DNA of 64,000 bases from Enhydrobacter sp. Its GTDB lineage: Bacteria; Pseudomonadota; Alphaproteobacteria; Reyranellales; Reyranellaceae. The DNA is taken from assembly GCF_030246845.1 (NCBI RefSeq), contig NZ_CP126889.1, positions 4,831,001 through 4,895,000 on the forward strand, given 5' to 3'. Numbering within the stretch: the first letter of the stretch is position 1; each line of letters begins with the position of its first letter. Made by a program: the position numbers and the translations under genes. The notes below the pieces were generated by a model that saw only the letters and a program-made list of their open reading frames with translations, had not been told where the DNA came from and did not search any database. This document shows positions 20,254 through 26,724 of the stretch, one piece after another.

Positions 20254-20967
20254 TCATTCAGTCAGCGCGATCCGTACGCGCCTGTTGTGGCGGCCCTTGT
20301 TGTCGACCTTGAGGATGCGGATGGACGGCGAACCGCCGGTCGACGCAAGGTGCGTTCCGCCACAGGCCTGGCGATCGAGGCCCACGATCTCGACGACCCG
20401 GATCCTGCCGTCCGGTGTCGGTGGCGGTGCGACCGAGCGGCTGCGGATCAAGCCGTGCTCGGCCTGAGCCTCGTGCATCGGTACGTAGACGAAGCGCAGC
20501 GGTATGTCCTGACGGATCAAGTCGTTGATCGGCCCTTCGAGCGCGCGCAATCGGTCGTTGTCGGCAGCGGGCACGTCGAAATCCATGCGCGCCGTGCCGT
20601 CGTCGGCCATCTGAACGCCCGTGACGAGGGCGCCATCGAAGGCCTGGAAGACGAGCGCATTCAGGATGTGCGTGTCGGTATGGAGCTGGCGCATCCGACG
20701 CCGGAAGTGCGGATCGACGACGGCTTCGACGGCGCCGGCGACTTCGTCCGGTGCATCGAGCAAATGCCAAAGCTTGCCCGCCGACAGCTCGAAGCCTGTG
20801 ACCTTCGCCTCACCGCCCTTCCATCGAAGAAGGCCGCGATCGGCGAGCTGCCCTCCTCCGCCGGGATAGAACGGCGATTGCGCCAGCGCCACTCGGCCGG
20901 GCCGCGCGTCGACAACCTCCGTCCCGAGCGACAGGGTCTCCGGATGATCATGGCAATAGAGATGCAT
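20254..20967 (-). CDS. AlaX-like alanyl-tRNA editing protein
   Basis: 237 residues, trans-editing AlaX family. An N-terminal beta domain with FYPGGGGQLAD (33-43) is followed by the editing domain with zinc ligands H96 and H100 in QLHTDTH, and C and H in RQACGGTH near the C-terminus. It hydrolyses Ser- (or Gly-) mischarged tRNA-Ala. It stands between the AraC gene and ftsB on the same strand, breaking the usual eno-ftsB neighbourhood. Signature and length fit AlaX-M rather than full AlaRS. Confidence 0.88.
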   Translation of the reverse strand: MHLYCHDHPETLSLGTEVVDARPGRVALAQSPFYPGGGGQLADRGLLRWKGGEAKVTGFELSAGKLWHLLDAPDEVAGAVEAVVDPHFRRRMRQLHTDTHILNALVFQAFDGALVTGVQMADDGTARMDFDVPAADNDRLRALEGPINDLIRQDIPLRFVYVPMHEAQAEHGLIRSRSVAPPPTPDGRIRVVEIVGLDRQACGGTHLASTGGSPSIRILKVDNKGRHNRRVRIALTE

Positions 20968-21014
20968 ACGCGCTCGATACTGCCGGCAATCCCGGACGTA
21001 TTGGCAAAAATTGC

Positions 21015-21845
21015 CTACGCGGCTGCGGCCCGGGCGAACTGGAGCGGGGTGATGCCGTAGCAGCGCTTGAAGTGCCGGTTGAGCGCGCTCTGGTCGTAGA
21101 ATCCGACCGCCGCCGCGACCTCGGCGGGCGCCGACGACTGTCGCAGCTGTCGGCAGGCCATGCCGAGCCGGATCTGGGTCAGATAGGCGTGCGGCGCGAG
21201 GCCCACCGTCCGCTTGAAGAGGCCGATGAGCTGGAAAATCGTGAGGCCGACATGCTGGGCGAGATCCTCCAGTCGAAGCTCGGTGGCATATTCGGCCCGC
21301 ATGCGTTCAGCGACCCGCGCGAACAAAGCGCGGTCGCGCGGTGCCGGTTCGATGCGGCTTCTGCCGCTTCCGTGCCTCTGGAAGAGCTTGCCGAACGATC
21401 CGATCAGGAGCTCGTGCTCGCGGAAGACATCGCGCCCCTGCTCGATCGCGCGATGCATCGCAAGGAACCCTTCGATCAGATCGCGATCGCCGAAAAGATT
21501 GCGCGTGAAGTACGGCACCGAGTCTACGCCGAGGCCCGCAGCCACCTGGTCGAGGGCGGCCTGGGTCAGGTACATGCCGCGATATCGCCACCGCTTGCTC
21601 CAGCCCATCCAACCCGCATGCGGCTCGGCCGGATTGAAGACGAACAGCGTCGAGGGATGCGCCTCCTCGACCTCGCCGCGGCTCCGAATGATGGAACCAC
21701 CCTGCTCCGTGACCGCGACCACGAGTGCGTCATGCACATGGGGCGGATAGTCGTGGGTCGTGAAGTCGGCGCAGAGAAGACTGAGGCCGGAGAGATGTCG
21801 GTCCCACCAGTACTGGGTCGAGTTGCGGAGATCGCGGCGCGCCAT
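21015..21845 (-). CDS. AraC-family transcriptional regulator
   Basis: 276 residues: an N-terminal cupin-like AraC-binding domain (HDYPPHVHDALVVAVTEQG...FNPAEPHAGW) and C-terminal double HTH (LRLEDLAQHVGLTIFQLIGLFK; PAEVAAAVGFYDQSALNRHFK). ATG 21845 is used; the frame stays open upstream to a TTG at 21905, which would add an Arg-rich stretch. It is divergent from the small monooxygenase-fold gene 116 bases away, a plausible target. The effector is unknown. Confidence 0.88.
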   Translation of the reverse strand: MARRDLRNSTQYWWDRHLSGLSLLCADFTTHDYPPHVHDALVVAVTEQGGSIIRSRGEVEEAHPSTLFVFNPAEPHAGWMGWSKRWRYRGMYLTQAALDQVAAGLGVDSVPYFTRNLFGDRDLIEGFLAMHRAIEQGRDVFREHELLIGSFGKLFQRHGSGRSRIEPAPRDRALFARVAERMRAEYATELRLEDLAQHVGLTIFQLIGLFKRTVGLAPHAYLTQIRLGMACRQLRQSSAPAEVAAAVGFYDQSALNRHFKRCYGITPLQFARAAAA

Positions 21846-21961
21846 GCCGTCACTCAAATGCCGGTGCCTCGGCCTGTCAACGCGCACCCGAGCAATTTCT
21901 GCCAATACCGTCGAAATCCTTCTCGCTAAAGGGGATGGAGAACTCCCTGGAGCACACTCGC

Positions 21962-22297
21962 ATGATCGCTCGTCTTTGGCGCGGCTGGGCGCCGGCCTCC
22001 ACCGCCGACACCTATGAGCGACATGCTACCGGAGCCGTGTTCCCTTCGCTTGGCCGGCTCACGGGCCATCGCGGCGCCTGGTTGCTGCGGCGCGAGACCG
22101 GGGACCGGACCGAGTTCATCGCGATGACACTCTGGGACTCGCTCGGCTCGATCAAGGCTTTCGCCGGCGACGATATCTCGACGGCCATCGTCGAACCCGA
22201 AGGCCGGGCCGCTCTCTCGAGCTTCGACGACTTCGCGACCCACTACGAGATCGTTCTTCGCACCGGCGTCATTCCAGGCGCGGCGAGGAATCTTTGA
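21962..22297 (+). CDS. antibiotic biosynthesis monooxygenase (ABM)-fold protein with repeat-derived tail
   Basis: 111 residues, dimeric alpha/beta-barrel (ABM-like) fold: MIARLWRGWAPASTADTY, LLRRETGD, FIAMTLWDSLGSIKAFAGDD. Such proteins are small oxygenases or stress proteins without cofactor; no specific function can be read. ATG 21962 with GGAG 9 bases upstream is preferred over ATG 21935. The last 10 residues (GVIPGAARNL) are encoded by a dispersed REP-like repeat (22268-22299) and fall beyond the normal end of the fold. Confidence 0.7.
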   Translation: MIARLWRGWAPASTADTYERHATGAVFPSLGRLTGHRGAWLLRRETGDRTEFIAMTLWDSLGSIKAFAGDDISTAIVEPEGRAALSSFDDFATHYEIVLRTGVIPGAARNL

Positions 22298-22299
22298 TC
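22268..22299 (+). repeat. REP-like repeat copy overlapping the end of the ABM-fold gene
   Basis: A single copy of the family whose core is CATYCC-RGSGC-SGCGAGGRATCTTTGATC, also found at 24978-25008 and, shortened, at 34151-34173. It contains the stop codon of the ABM-fold gene and lies 6 bases from the eno stop, so it sits at the junction of two converging genes. Confidence 0.65.
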
Positions 22300-22304
22300 G
22301 ACAG

Positions 22305-23585
22305 CTACAGCCCGCGCAGGATCAACTTGCCGGCGTAGCGGGCCTGGGTGCCGAGCTGCTCCTCGATGCGCAGGAGCTGGTTGTACTTGGCGAGCCGGTC
22401 CGAGCGCGACAGCGACCCGGTCTTGATCTGGCCGCAGTTGGTCGCCACCGCGAGGTCGGCGATGGTCGAATCCTCGGTCTCGCCCGAACGGTGCGACATC
22501 ACGGCGCCGTAGCTCGCACGCTGCGCCATCGACACGGCTTCCATGGTCTCGGTGAGCGTGCCGATCTGGTTCACTTTCACCAGGATCGCGTTGGCGAGCC
22601 CATTCCGAATGCCATCGGCGAGCCGCTTGGGGTTGGTGACGAAGAGGTCGTCGCCCACGAGCTGAATCTTCCCGCCGAGCTTGTCGGTGATCGCCTTCCA
22701 TCCCTTCATGTCGTCCTCGGCCATGCCGTCCTCGATCGAGACGATCGGATAGCGGCTGACGAGGCCGGCGTAGTAGTCGACCATGCCGCCGGCATCGAGC
22801 GACTTGCCCTCGCCTTCGAGCTCGTACTTGCCGCCCTTGAAGAACTCGGTCGAGGCCGGATCGAGCGCCAGCACGACGTCCTCGCCCGGCCTGTAGCCGG
22901 CCTTCTCGATCGCCTTCATGATGAAGGCGAGCGCCGCGTCCGCCGTCGCGAGGTCGGGCGCGAAGCCGCCCTCGTCGCCGACATTGGTGTTGTGACCGGC
23001 GTCCTTGAGCTGGCCGCGCAGCGCATGGAAGACCTCCGAGCCCATGCGCAGCGCGTCGGCGAAGCGGTCGGCCTTCACCGGCATGATCATGAATTCCTGG
23101 ATGTCGATCGGATTGTCGGCATGGGCGCCGCCGTTGATGATGTTCATCATCGGCACCGGCAGGACCGAGGCCTGGCTGCCGCCGACATAGCGGAAGAGCG
23201 GCAGGCCGCTGTCCATCGCGGCCGCCTTGGCGACGGCGAGCGAGACGCCCAGGATCGCGTTGGCGCCGAGCCGCCCCTTGTTGGGCGTGCCGTCGAGCTC
23301 GATCAGCGCCCGGTCGATCTTGATCTGGTCGAGCGCGTCGAGCCCGGACAGCAGATCCATGATCTCGCCGTTCACCGCGCCCACGGCCTTCCGCACGCCC
23401 TTGCCGCCGTAGCGCTTCTTGTCGCCGTCGCGCAGCTCGACCGCCTCGTGCGCACCGGTCGATGCGCCCGACGGAACCGCCGCCCGGCCCATGGCGCCGG
23501 TTTCCAGCTCGACCTCGACCTCGACGGTGGGGTTGCCTCGGCTGTCGAGGATTTCCCGGGCCCGGATATCGACAATGGCGCTCAT
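22305..23585 (-). CDS. eno: enolase
   Basis: 426 residues, the usual length. Visible motifs: ARE(I)LDSRGNPTVEVEV, PSGASTGAHEAVELRD, GDEGGFAPD, SIEDGMAEDD, VGDDLFVTNP and SHRSGETEDS. Converts 2-phosphoglycerate to phosphoenolpyruvate. ATG 23585 has AAGGAG 11 bases upstream. Divergent from the nitrile hydratase-like operon (93-base gap); converges with the ABM-fold gene. Confidence 0.98.
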   Translation of the reverse strand: MSAIVDIRAREILDSRGNPTVEVEVELETGAMGRAAVPSGASTGAHEAVELRDGDKKRYGGKGVRKAVGAVNGEIMDLLSGLDALDQIKIDRALIELDGTPNKGRLGANAILGVSLAVAKAAAMDSGLPLFRYVGGSQASVLPVPMMNIINGGAHADNPIDIQEFMIMPVKADRFADALRMGSEVFHALRGQLKDAGHNTNVGDEGGFAPDLATADAALAFIMKAIEKAGYRPGEDVVLALDPASTEFFKGGKYELEGEGKSLDAGGMVDYYAGLVSRYPIVSIEDGMAEDDMKGWKAITDKLGGKIQLVGDDLFVTNPKRLADGIRNGLANAILVKVNQIGTLTETMEAVSMAQRASYGAVMSHRSGETEDSTIADLAVATNCGQIKTGSLSRSDRLAKYNQLLRIEEQLGTQARYAGKLILRGL

Positions 23586-23643
23586 GCGGACATAACTCCT
23601 TCTGGGGCGCGGCCTGTCTAGCCGCGCCTCCTCGCTGCGGCAA

Positions 23644-23672
23644 GTGACGGGGCAGCGCAGTTTTTCTATAGT
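23644..23672 (+). promoter_or_regulatory. promoter of the nitrile hydratase-like operon, predicting leaderless mRNA
   Basis: GTGACG (23644-23649), 17-base spacer, TATAGT (23667-23672). The expected transcription start falls on or within a base or two of the ATG at 23679, whose N-terminal MRGVHDMGG is the conserved beta-subunit start, so an mRNA without a 5' leader is predicted. No Shine-Dalgarno sequence precedes the ATG. Confidence 0.5.
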
Positions 23673-23678
23673 CCTGCC

Positions 23679-23999
23679 ATGCGTGGCGTTCATGACATGG
23701 GCGGCCTCCAGGCCGGGCCGGTGGAGCGGGTGGAACACGACTACCAGCTCTGGGAAAAGCGCGTCGATGCGTTGATGGTGCTGCTGTCGCGCAAGCGCCG
23801 CTTCACTGTCGACGAGTTGCGCAAGGGGATCGAATCGCTGCCGGGCGACGCCTACGACCGGCTGACCTACTACGAGCGCTGGATCAGCTCGATCACCTCG
23901 GCCCTGATCCATCGCGGAACGATCACCATCGACGAGCTGCGCGCCAAGCTCGCCGACATCGAGCGGCGCCCCGACGGACCGAAGGCCGGCACGCCATGA
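23679..23999 (+). CDS. nitrile hydratase beta, N-terminal half / thiocyanate hydrolase beta-like subunit
   Basis: 106 residues corresponding to the N-terminal, helical half of nitrile hydratase beta. MRGVHDMGGLQAGPV matches the canonical MNGIHDxGG start, followed by WEKRVDALM and the TYYERWISSITSALIHRG segment. In thiocyanate hydrolase this half is a separate subunit (ScnB), and the gene order here (betaN, betaC, alpha) is the same as I recall for scnBAC. The stop overlaps the next start (ATGA). It is also distantly like the small cobalt-insertion proteins of this family, but the canonical N-terminus argues for a structural subunit. Confidence 0.8.
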   Translation: MRGVHDMGGLQAGPVERVEHDYQLWEKRVDALMVLLSRKRRFTVDELRKGIESLPGDAYDRLTYYERWISSITSALIHRGTITIDELRAKLADIERRPDGPKAGTP

Positions 24000-24283
24000 C
24001 GCCGCGCTTCACCGTCGGCGCCCAGGTGAACGTGCGGCCAGGCAACCCGCCCGGCCATATCCGCACGCCCTTCTACATCCGTGGCAAGTGCGGGACGGTG
24101 GAGCGCATCTGCGGCGAGTTCCGCAATCCCGAGGAGCTGGCCTATGGCCGCAGCGGCGAGCCCAAGCAGGTGCTCTACCGCGTGCGCTTCAACCAGAAGG
24201 ACGTCTGGCCCGACTACCGCGGGCCGGCGAAGGACACGATCGACGTCGAGCTCTACGAGCACTGGCTCGAGCCCGCACCGTGA
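23996..24283 (+). CDS. nitrile hydratase beta, C-terminal half / thiocyanate hydrolase alpha-like subunit
   Basis: 95 residues equal to the SH3-like C-terminal half of nitrile hydratase beta: FTVGAQVNVRPGNPPGHIRT, Y(I)RGKCGTVERICGEF, QVLYRVRF, WPDYRGPAKDTIDVELYEHWLEPA. In ordinary nitrile hydratases this is fused to the preceding segment in one protein of about 220 residues; here the two halves are overlapping genes in different frames. Forms the active-site wall against the alpha subunit. A single frameshift in a fused gene would look similar but would be unlikely to leave a neat ATGA overlap. Confidence 0.82.
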   Translation: MTPRFTVGAQVNVRPGNPPGHIRTPFYIRGKCGTVERICGEFRNPEELAYGRSGEPKQVLYRVRFNQKDVWPDYRGPAKDTIDVELYEHWLEPAP

Positions 24284-24293
24284 GGACGAAGCC

Positions 24294-24926
24294 ATGATGG
24301 ACAACATCAGCCACAGCCACGAAGGCCCCGACCCCCATGCGCCGCGGCCGGACCACGACGACACCCTCACCCATCACAAGAGGCTGGAGATCGCCGTCCG
24401 CGAGCTGCTGATCGAGAAAGGCATCCTCACCGCCGACGAGATCCGCGAGGCGGTCGAGCGGATGGATGCGCGCGGGCCTCATCTCGGCGCGAAGCTCGTC
24501 GCGAAAGCCTGGGTCGATCCGGCCTTCAAGGCCCGGCTGCTCGAGAACGGCAGCGCGGCCGCCGAGGAGGCCGGCGTGCAGATGGATCAGCCGACTCGGC
24601 TGATCGTGGTCGAGAACACACCGCAGGTGCACAACCTTGTCGTCTGCACACTCTGCTCCTGCTATCCGCGCATGGTGCTGGGCATTCCGCCCGACTGGTA
24701 CAAGAGCCGCGCCTATCGCAGCCGCGCCGTCCACGAGCCGCGGGCCGTGCTCGCCGAGTTCGGCACGCAGCTCGCCGACGAGGCGACGGTGCGCGTGCAC
24801 GATTCCACGGCCGACATGCGCTATCTCGTCCTGCCGATGCGCCCGAAAGGCACCGAAGGTTTGGATGAAGCCGGGCTGGCGGCCCTTGTCACGCGCGATT
24901 CGATGATCGGCGTCACGACACTTTAG
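24294..24926 (+). CDS. cobalt-type nitrile hydratase alpha / thiocyanate hydrolase gamma-like subunit
   Basis: 210 residues. The metal-binding motif VCTLCSCYPR has C118, C121, S122 and C123; CTLC (Thr rather than Ser) indicates cobalt. R126 replaces the Trp usual after CYP in nitrile hydratases, and Arg is what I recall at that place in thiocyanate hydrolase. The rest (IPPDWYKSRAYRSRAVHEP, RYLVLPMRPKGTEG, LVTRDSMIGV) is typical alpha subunit. The first 28 residues contain six His, perhaps helping cobalt loading. No activator/metallochaperone gene is adjacent. ATG 24294 follows GAGGACGAA. Confidence 0.85.
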   Translation: MMDNISHSHEGPDPHAPRPDHDDTLTHHKRLEIAVRELLIEKGILTADEIREAVERMDARGPHLGAKLVAKAWVDPAFKARLLENGSAAAEEAGVQMDQPTRLIVVENTPQVHNLVVCTLCSCYPRMVLGIPPDWYKSRAYRSRAVHEPRAVLAEFGTQLADEATVRVHDSTADMRYLVLPMRPKGTEGLDEAGLAALVTRDSMIGVTTL

Positions 24927-24932
24927 CTGCCG

Positions 24933-25003
24933 AAAGATCCCTCGCCTTCAGCTCGGGATGACACTGCCTTTCTTTGCCATCCCGAGCGCCGCGAGGGATC
25001 TTT
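24933..25003. repeat. inverted pair of REP-like repeats, likely bidirectional terminator
   Basis: Left arm 24933-24960 and right arm 24978-25003 share 13 + 10 paired bases (AAAGATCCCTCGC with GCGAGGGATCTTT; GCTCGGGATG with CATCCCGAGC), interrupted by short unpaired bases and a 17-base loop. It lies between two converging genes (alpha subunit gene and the secreted protein at 25009), 6 bases from each stop. There is a short T run on each outer edge. A strong hairpin in RNA from either strand. Confidence 0.75.
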
Positions 25004-25008
25004 GATCC

Positions 25009-25911
25009 TCACCGCCACGCGCTCTTGAGTGACTGATCGGTCTTCCACTTCTCGACGCCCGCCACGTCGTCGCAGGAGAAGGCGTGTGTATCCTTGCGTG
25101 GATTGGCCTCGATCCAGGCGAACATCATGCATTGGGGCTGGACGGCATCGCCCTGCAGCGTCTGGAGCGTGACCTCGGCGGTGACGGCCTCCCCTGCCTT
25201 GGCGTCGCCGTAGTCCTCGACGGCCGGCTTGACATCGCCGAAGCCGCGACCGGCCGCCTTGTTGTCGGCATACCACTTGGCGAAGAGGGCGAACTGCTCG
25301 CCGGCCACGCCCTTGCCGCCCGCGGCCATGTAGGCGGTGAGATCGCGCACCAGCGCCTGCACCGCGGCCTGCGCCTTGGGCTCCGCCGCACGACGGCGTT
25401 CGGCCAGCTTGGCCTGCAGCGCCTTCAACGCCTCGGCATTCGATGGCATCGACGCCGGCGGCGGGGTGGGCGGCGACGCGGCGCCGGCCGCCGGCGTCGG
25501 ATTGATGCGCTTGATCGGCACGCGCGCTGCCTCGTTGTTCAGAGCCACGGCCTCGGACGGCGTGAGCTTGCCGACCGCGGCATAGCCGTGCCCCTTCTGC
25601 CAGCTCGCGATCGCCTTCTCCGAGGCGTCGGACTGCAGGTTGCCGTCGATCGGGCCGTTGTACTTGTCGAGGATGTGCAGGGATTCCTGGAGCTTGCGCC
25701 GCTCGGCCTCGGGGCTCTTGAGGACGGTCGCGTAATCGGGCGCCGGAGGCGGCGTCGCACGCGCGGCCGGCGGCGGCGCGGCGGGCGGCGGCGAGCCCGT
25801 GGTGCAACCGGCCGGATTCTGGAAGCAACGCTCGACCTCGCCCGCACTCTGCGCAAAGGCCATGGCCGGGATCGACAGCACGAGCAGCGCGGCGAGCGGC
25901 CCGCACCGCAT
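25009..25911 (-). CDS. secreted protein with peptidoglycan-binding-like domain
   Basis: 300 residues. A signal peptide (1-21, cleavage probably after AFA) is followed by a Cys-containing stretch and a Pro/Ala-rich linker. Residues about 60-125 (LQESLHILDKYNGPIDGNL...KAIASWQKGHGYAAVGKLTP) resemble a peptidoglycan-binding type 1 repeat. A second Ala/Pro linker leads to a C-terminal domain I do not recognise, with two Cys (QCMMFAW...HAFSCDD) that could pair in the periplasm. The gene starts 1 base after the stop of the other secreted protein, so the two are one unit. Function unknown. Confidence 0.7.
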   Translation of the reverse strand: MRCGPLAALLVLSIPAMAFAQSAGEVERCFQNPAGCTTGSPPPAAPPPAARATPPPAPDYATVLKSPEAERRKLQESLHILDKYNGPIDGNLQSDASEKAIASWQKGHGYAAVGKLTPSEAVALNNEAARVPIKRINPTPAAGAASPPTPPPASMPSNAEALKALQAKLAERRRAAEPKAQAAVQALVRDLTAYMAAGGKGVAGEQFALFAKWYADNKAAGRGFGDVKPAVEDYGDAKAGEAVTAEVTLQTLQGDAVQPQCMMFAWIEANPRKDTHAFSCDDVAGVEKWKTDQSLKSAWR

Positions 25912-25912
25912 G

Positions 25913-26677
25913 TCAGATACCGCCGTACATGTTGGCCGCGAGCTGCGCCGGCAGGCCGATCACCATCACGATCGGCTGTCCGCTCGCGGTCTGGCCGCGG
26001 GCAAGAATGTGATCGTTGGGCGCCCCGAGCCGGCTGTCGTAGTTGCCCCGGCCCCCGAACTTGCCGTTGAAGCAGGAGAGCGAGAACCGGCCGATGCCCG
26101 TCGACTCGTTGGTGAAGGTACCCTCGCACACCTTCTGGCCGCTGATGTTGTCGACGGTGAAGGTCACCGACCGGTCGTGTCCGATCAGCGCGCCGTAACG
26201 CGCGGTGCCGTTCAGCCGGGCGACGTTGCCCTGATTGTCGCGGTAGAAGATCGAGGCGGGGCCGTAGGCCTGATCCGGCATCGCATCACGCGGCACGACA
26301 TAGGCGTCGTCGCTGATGACGACATGACATCGGCAGTCGACGTTGTAGTTCTCGCCGAGCGGCCCCAGCTCGGCAAGCTTGCGGCTGCAGGCCGAGACCG
26401 CCGTATCCTGCACCTCGCGCTCGCTCATCTGGCCGCGCGCATAGGTGTCGGCATAGACGAAGGCGCACTGGCGCGGCAACGGGATCGCGATCGCCTTGTG
26501 CCTCGCCGCCATGGTCTCGGTGTTCACCCAGTAACGCTGCGCCATCTCGGGAAAGCGCAGGAAGATCGGGTCGCGCCGTTCCGGCCGTCCGTAGCGGGAG
26601 TCCCCGGCATACTGCGCCGACGCGCTGGCCGCCGTCACCGCGAGCGTCAGAAGGACGAGGAAGATAGGCCGGATCAT
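25913..26677 (-). CDS. secreted protein of unknown function
   Basis: 254 residues with a clear signal peptide (1-22, cleaved near ASASAQ). The N-terminal part of the mature protein has four Cys (RQCAFVY, SACSRKL, DCRCHVV) and the C-terminal half (about 160-254) is beta-rich with two Cys (VCEGTF, LSCFNGKF), suggesting a disulfide-bonded periplasmic or outer-surface protein. I do not recognise the family. Upstream partner of the peptidoglycan-binding-like protein and 47 bases downstream of pyrG on the same strand. Confidence 0.65.
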   Translation of the reverse strand: MIRPIFLVLLTLAVTAASASAQYAGDSRYGRPERRDPIFLRFPEMAQRYWVNTETMAARHKAIAIPLPRQCAFVYADTYARGQMSEREVQDTAVSACSRKLAELGPLGENYNVDCRCHVVISDDAYVVPRDAMPDQAYGPASIFYRDNQGNVARLNGTARYGALIGHDRSVTFTVDNISGQKVCEGTFTNESTGIGRFSLSCFNGKFGGRGNYDSRLGAPNDHILARGQTASGQPIVMVIGLPAQLAANMYGGI

Positions 26678-26724
26678 AATTCTCCAACTTCAGGCGCAAA
26701 GGTGACCGAAATGCGACCCGGAGG

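Noticed and set aside
23679..23999. Calling the first small gene a cobalt-insertion accessory protein
   Set aside because: It carries the canonical beta-subunit N-terminus and the following gene supplies exactly the missing C-terminal half.
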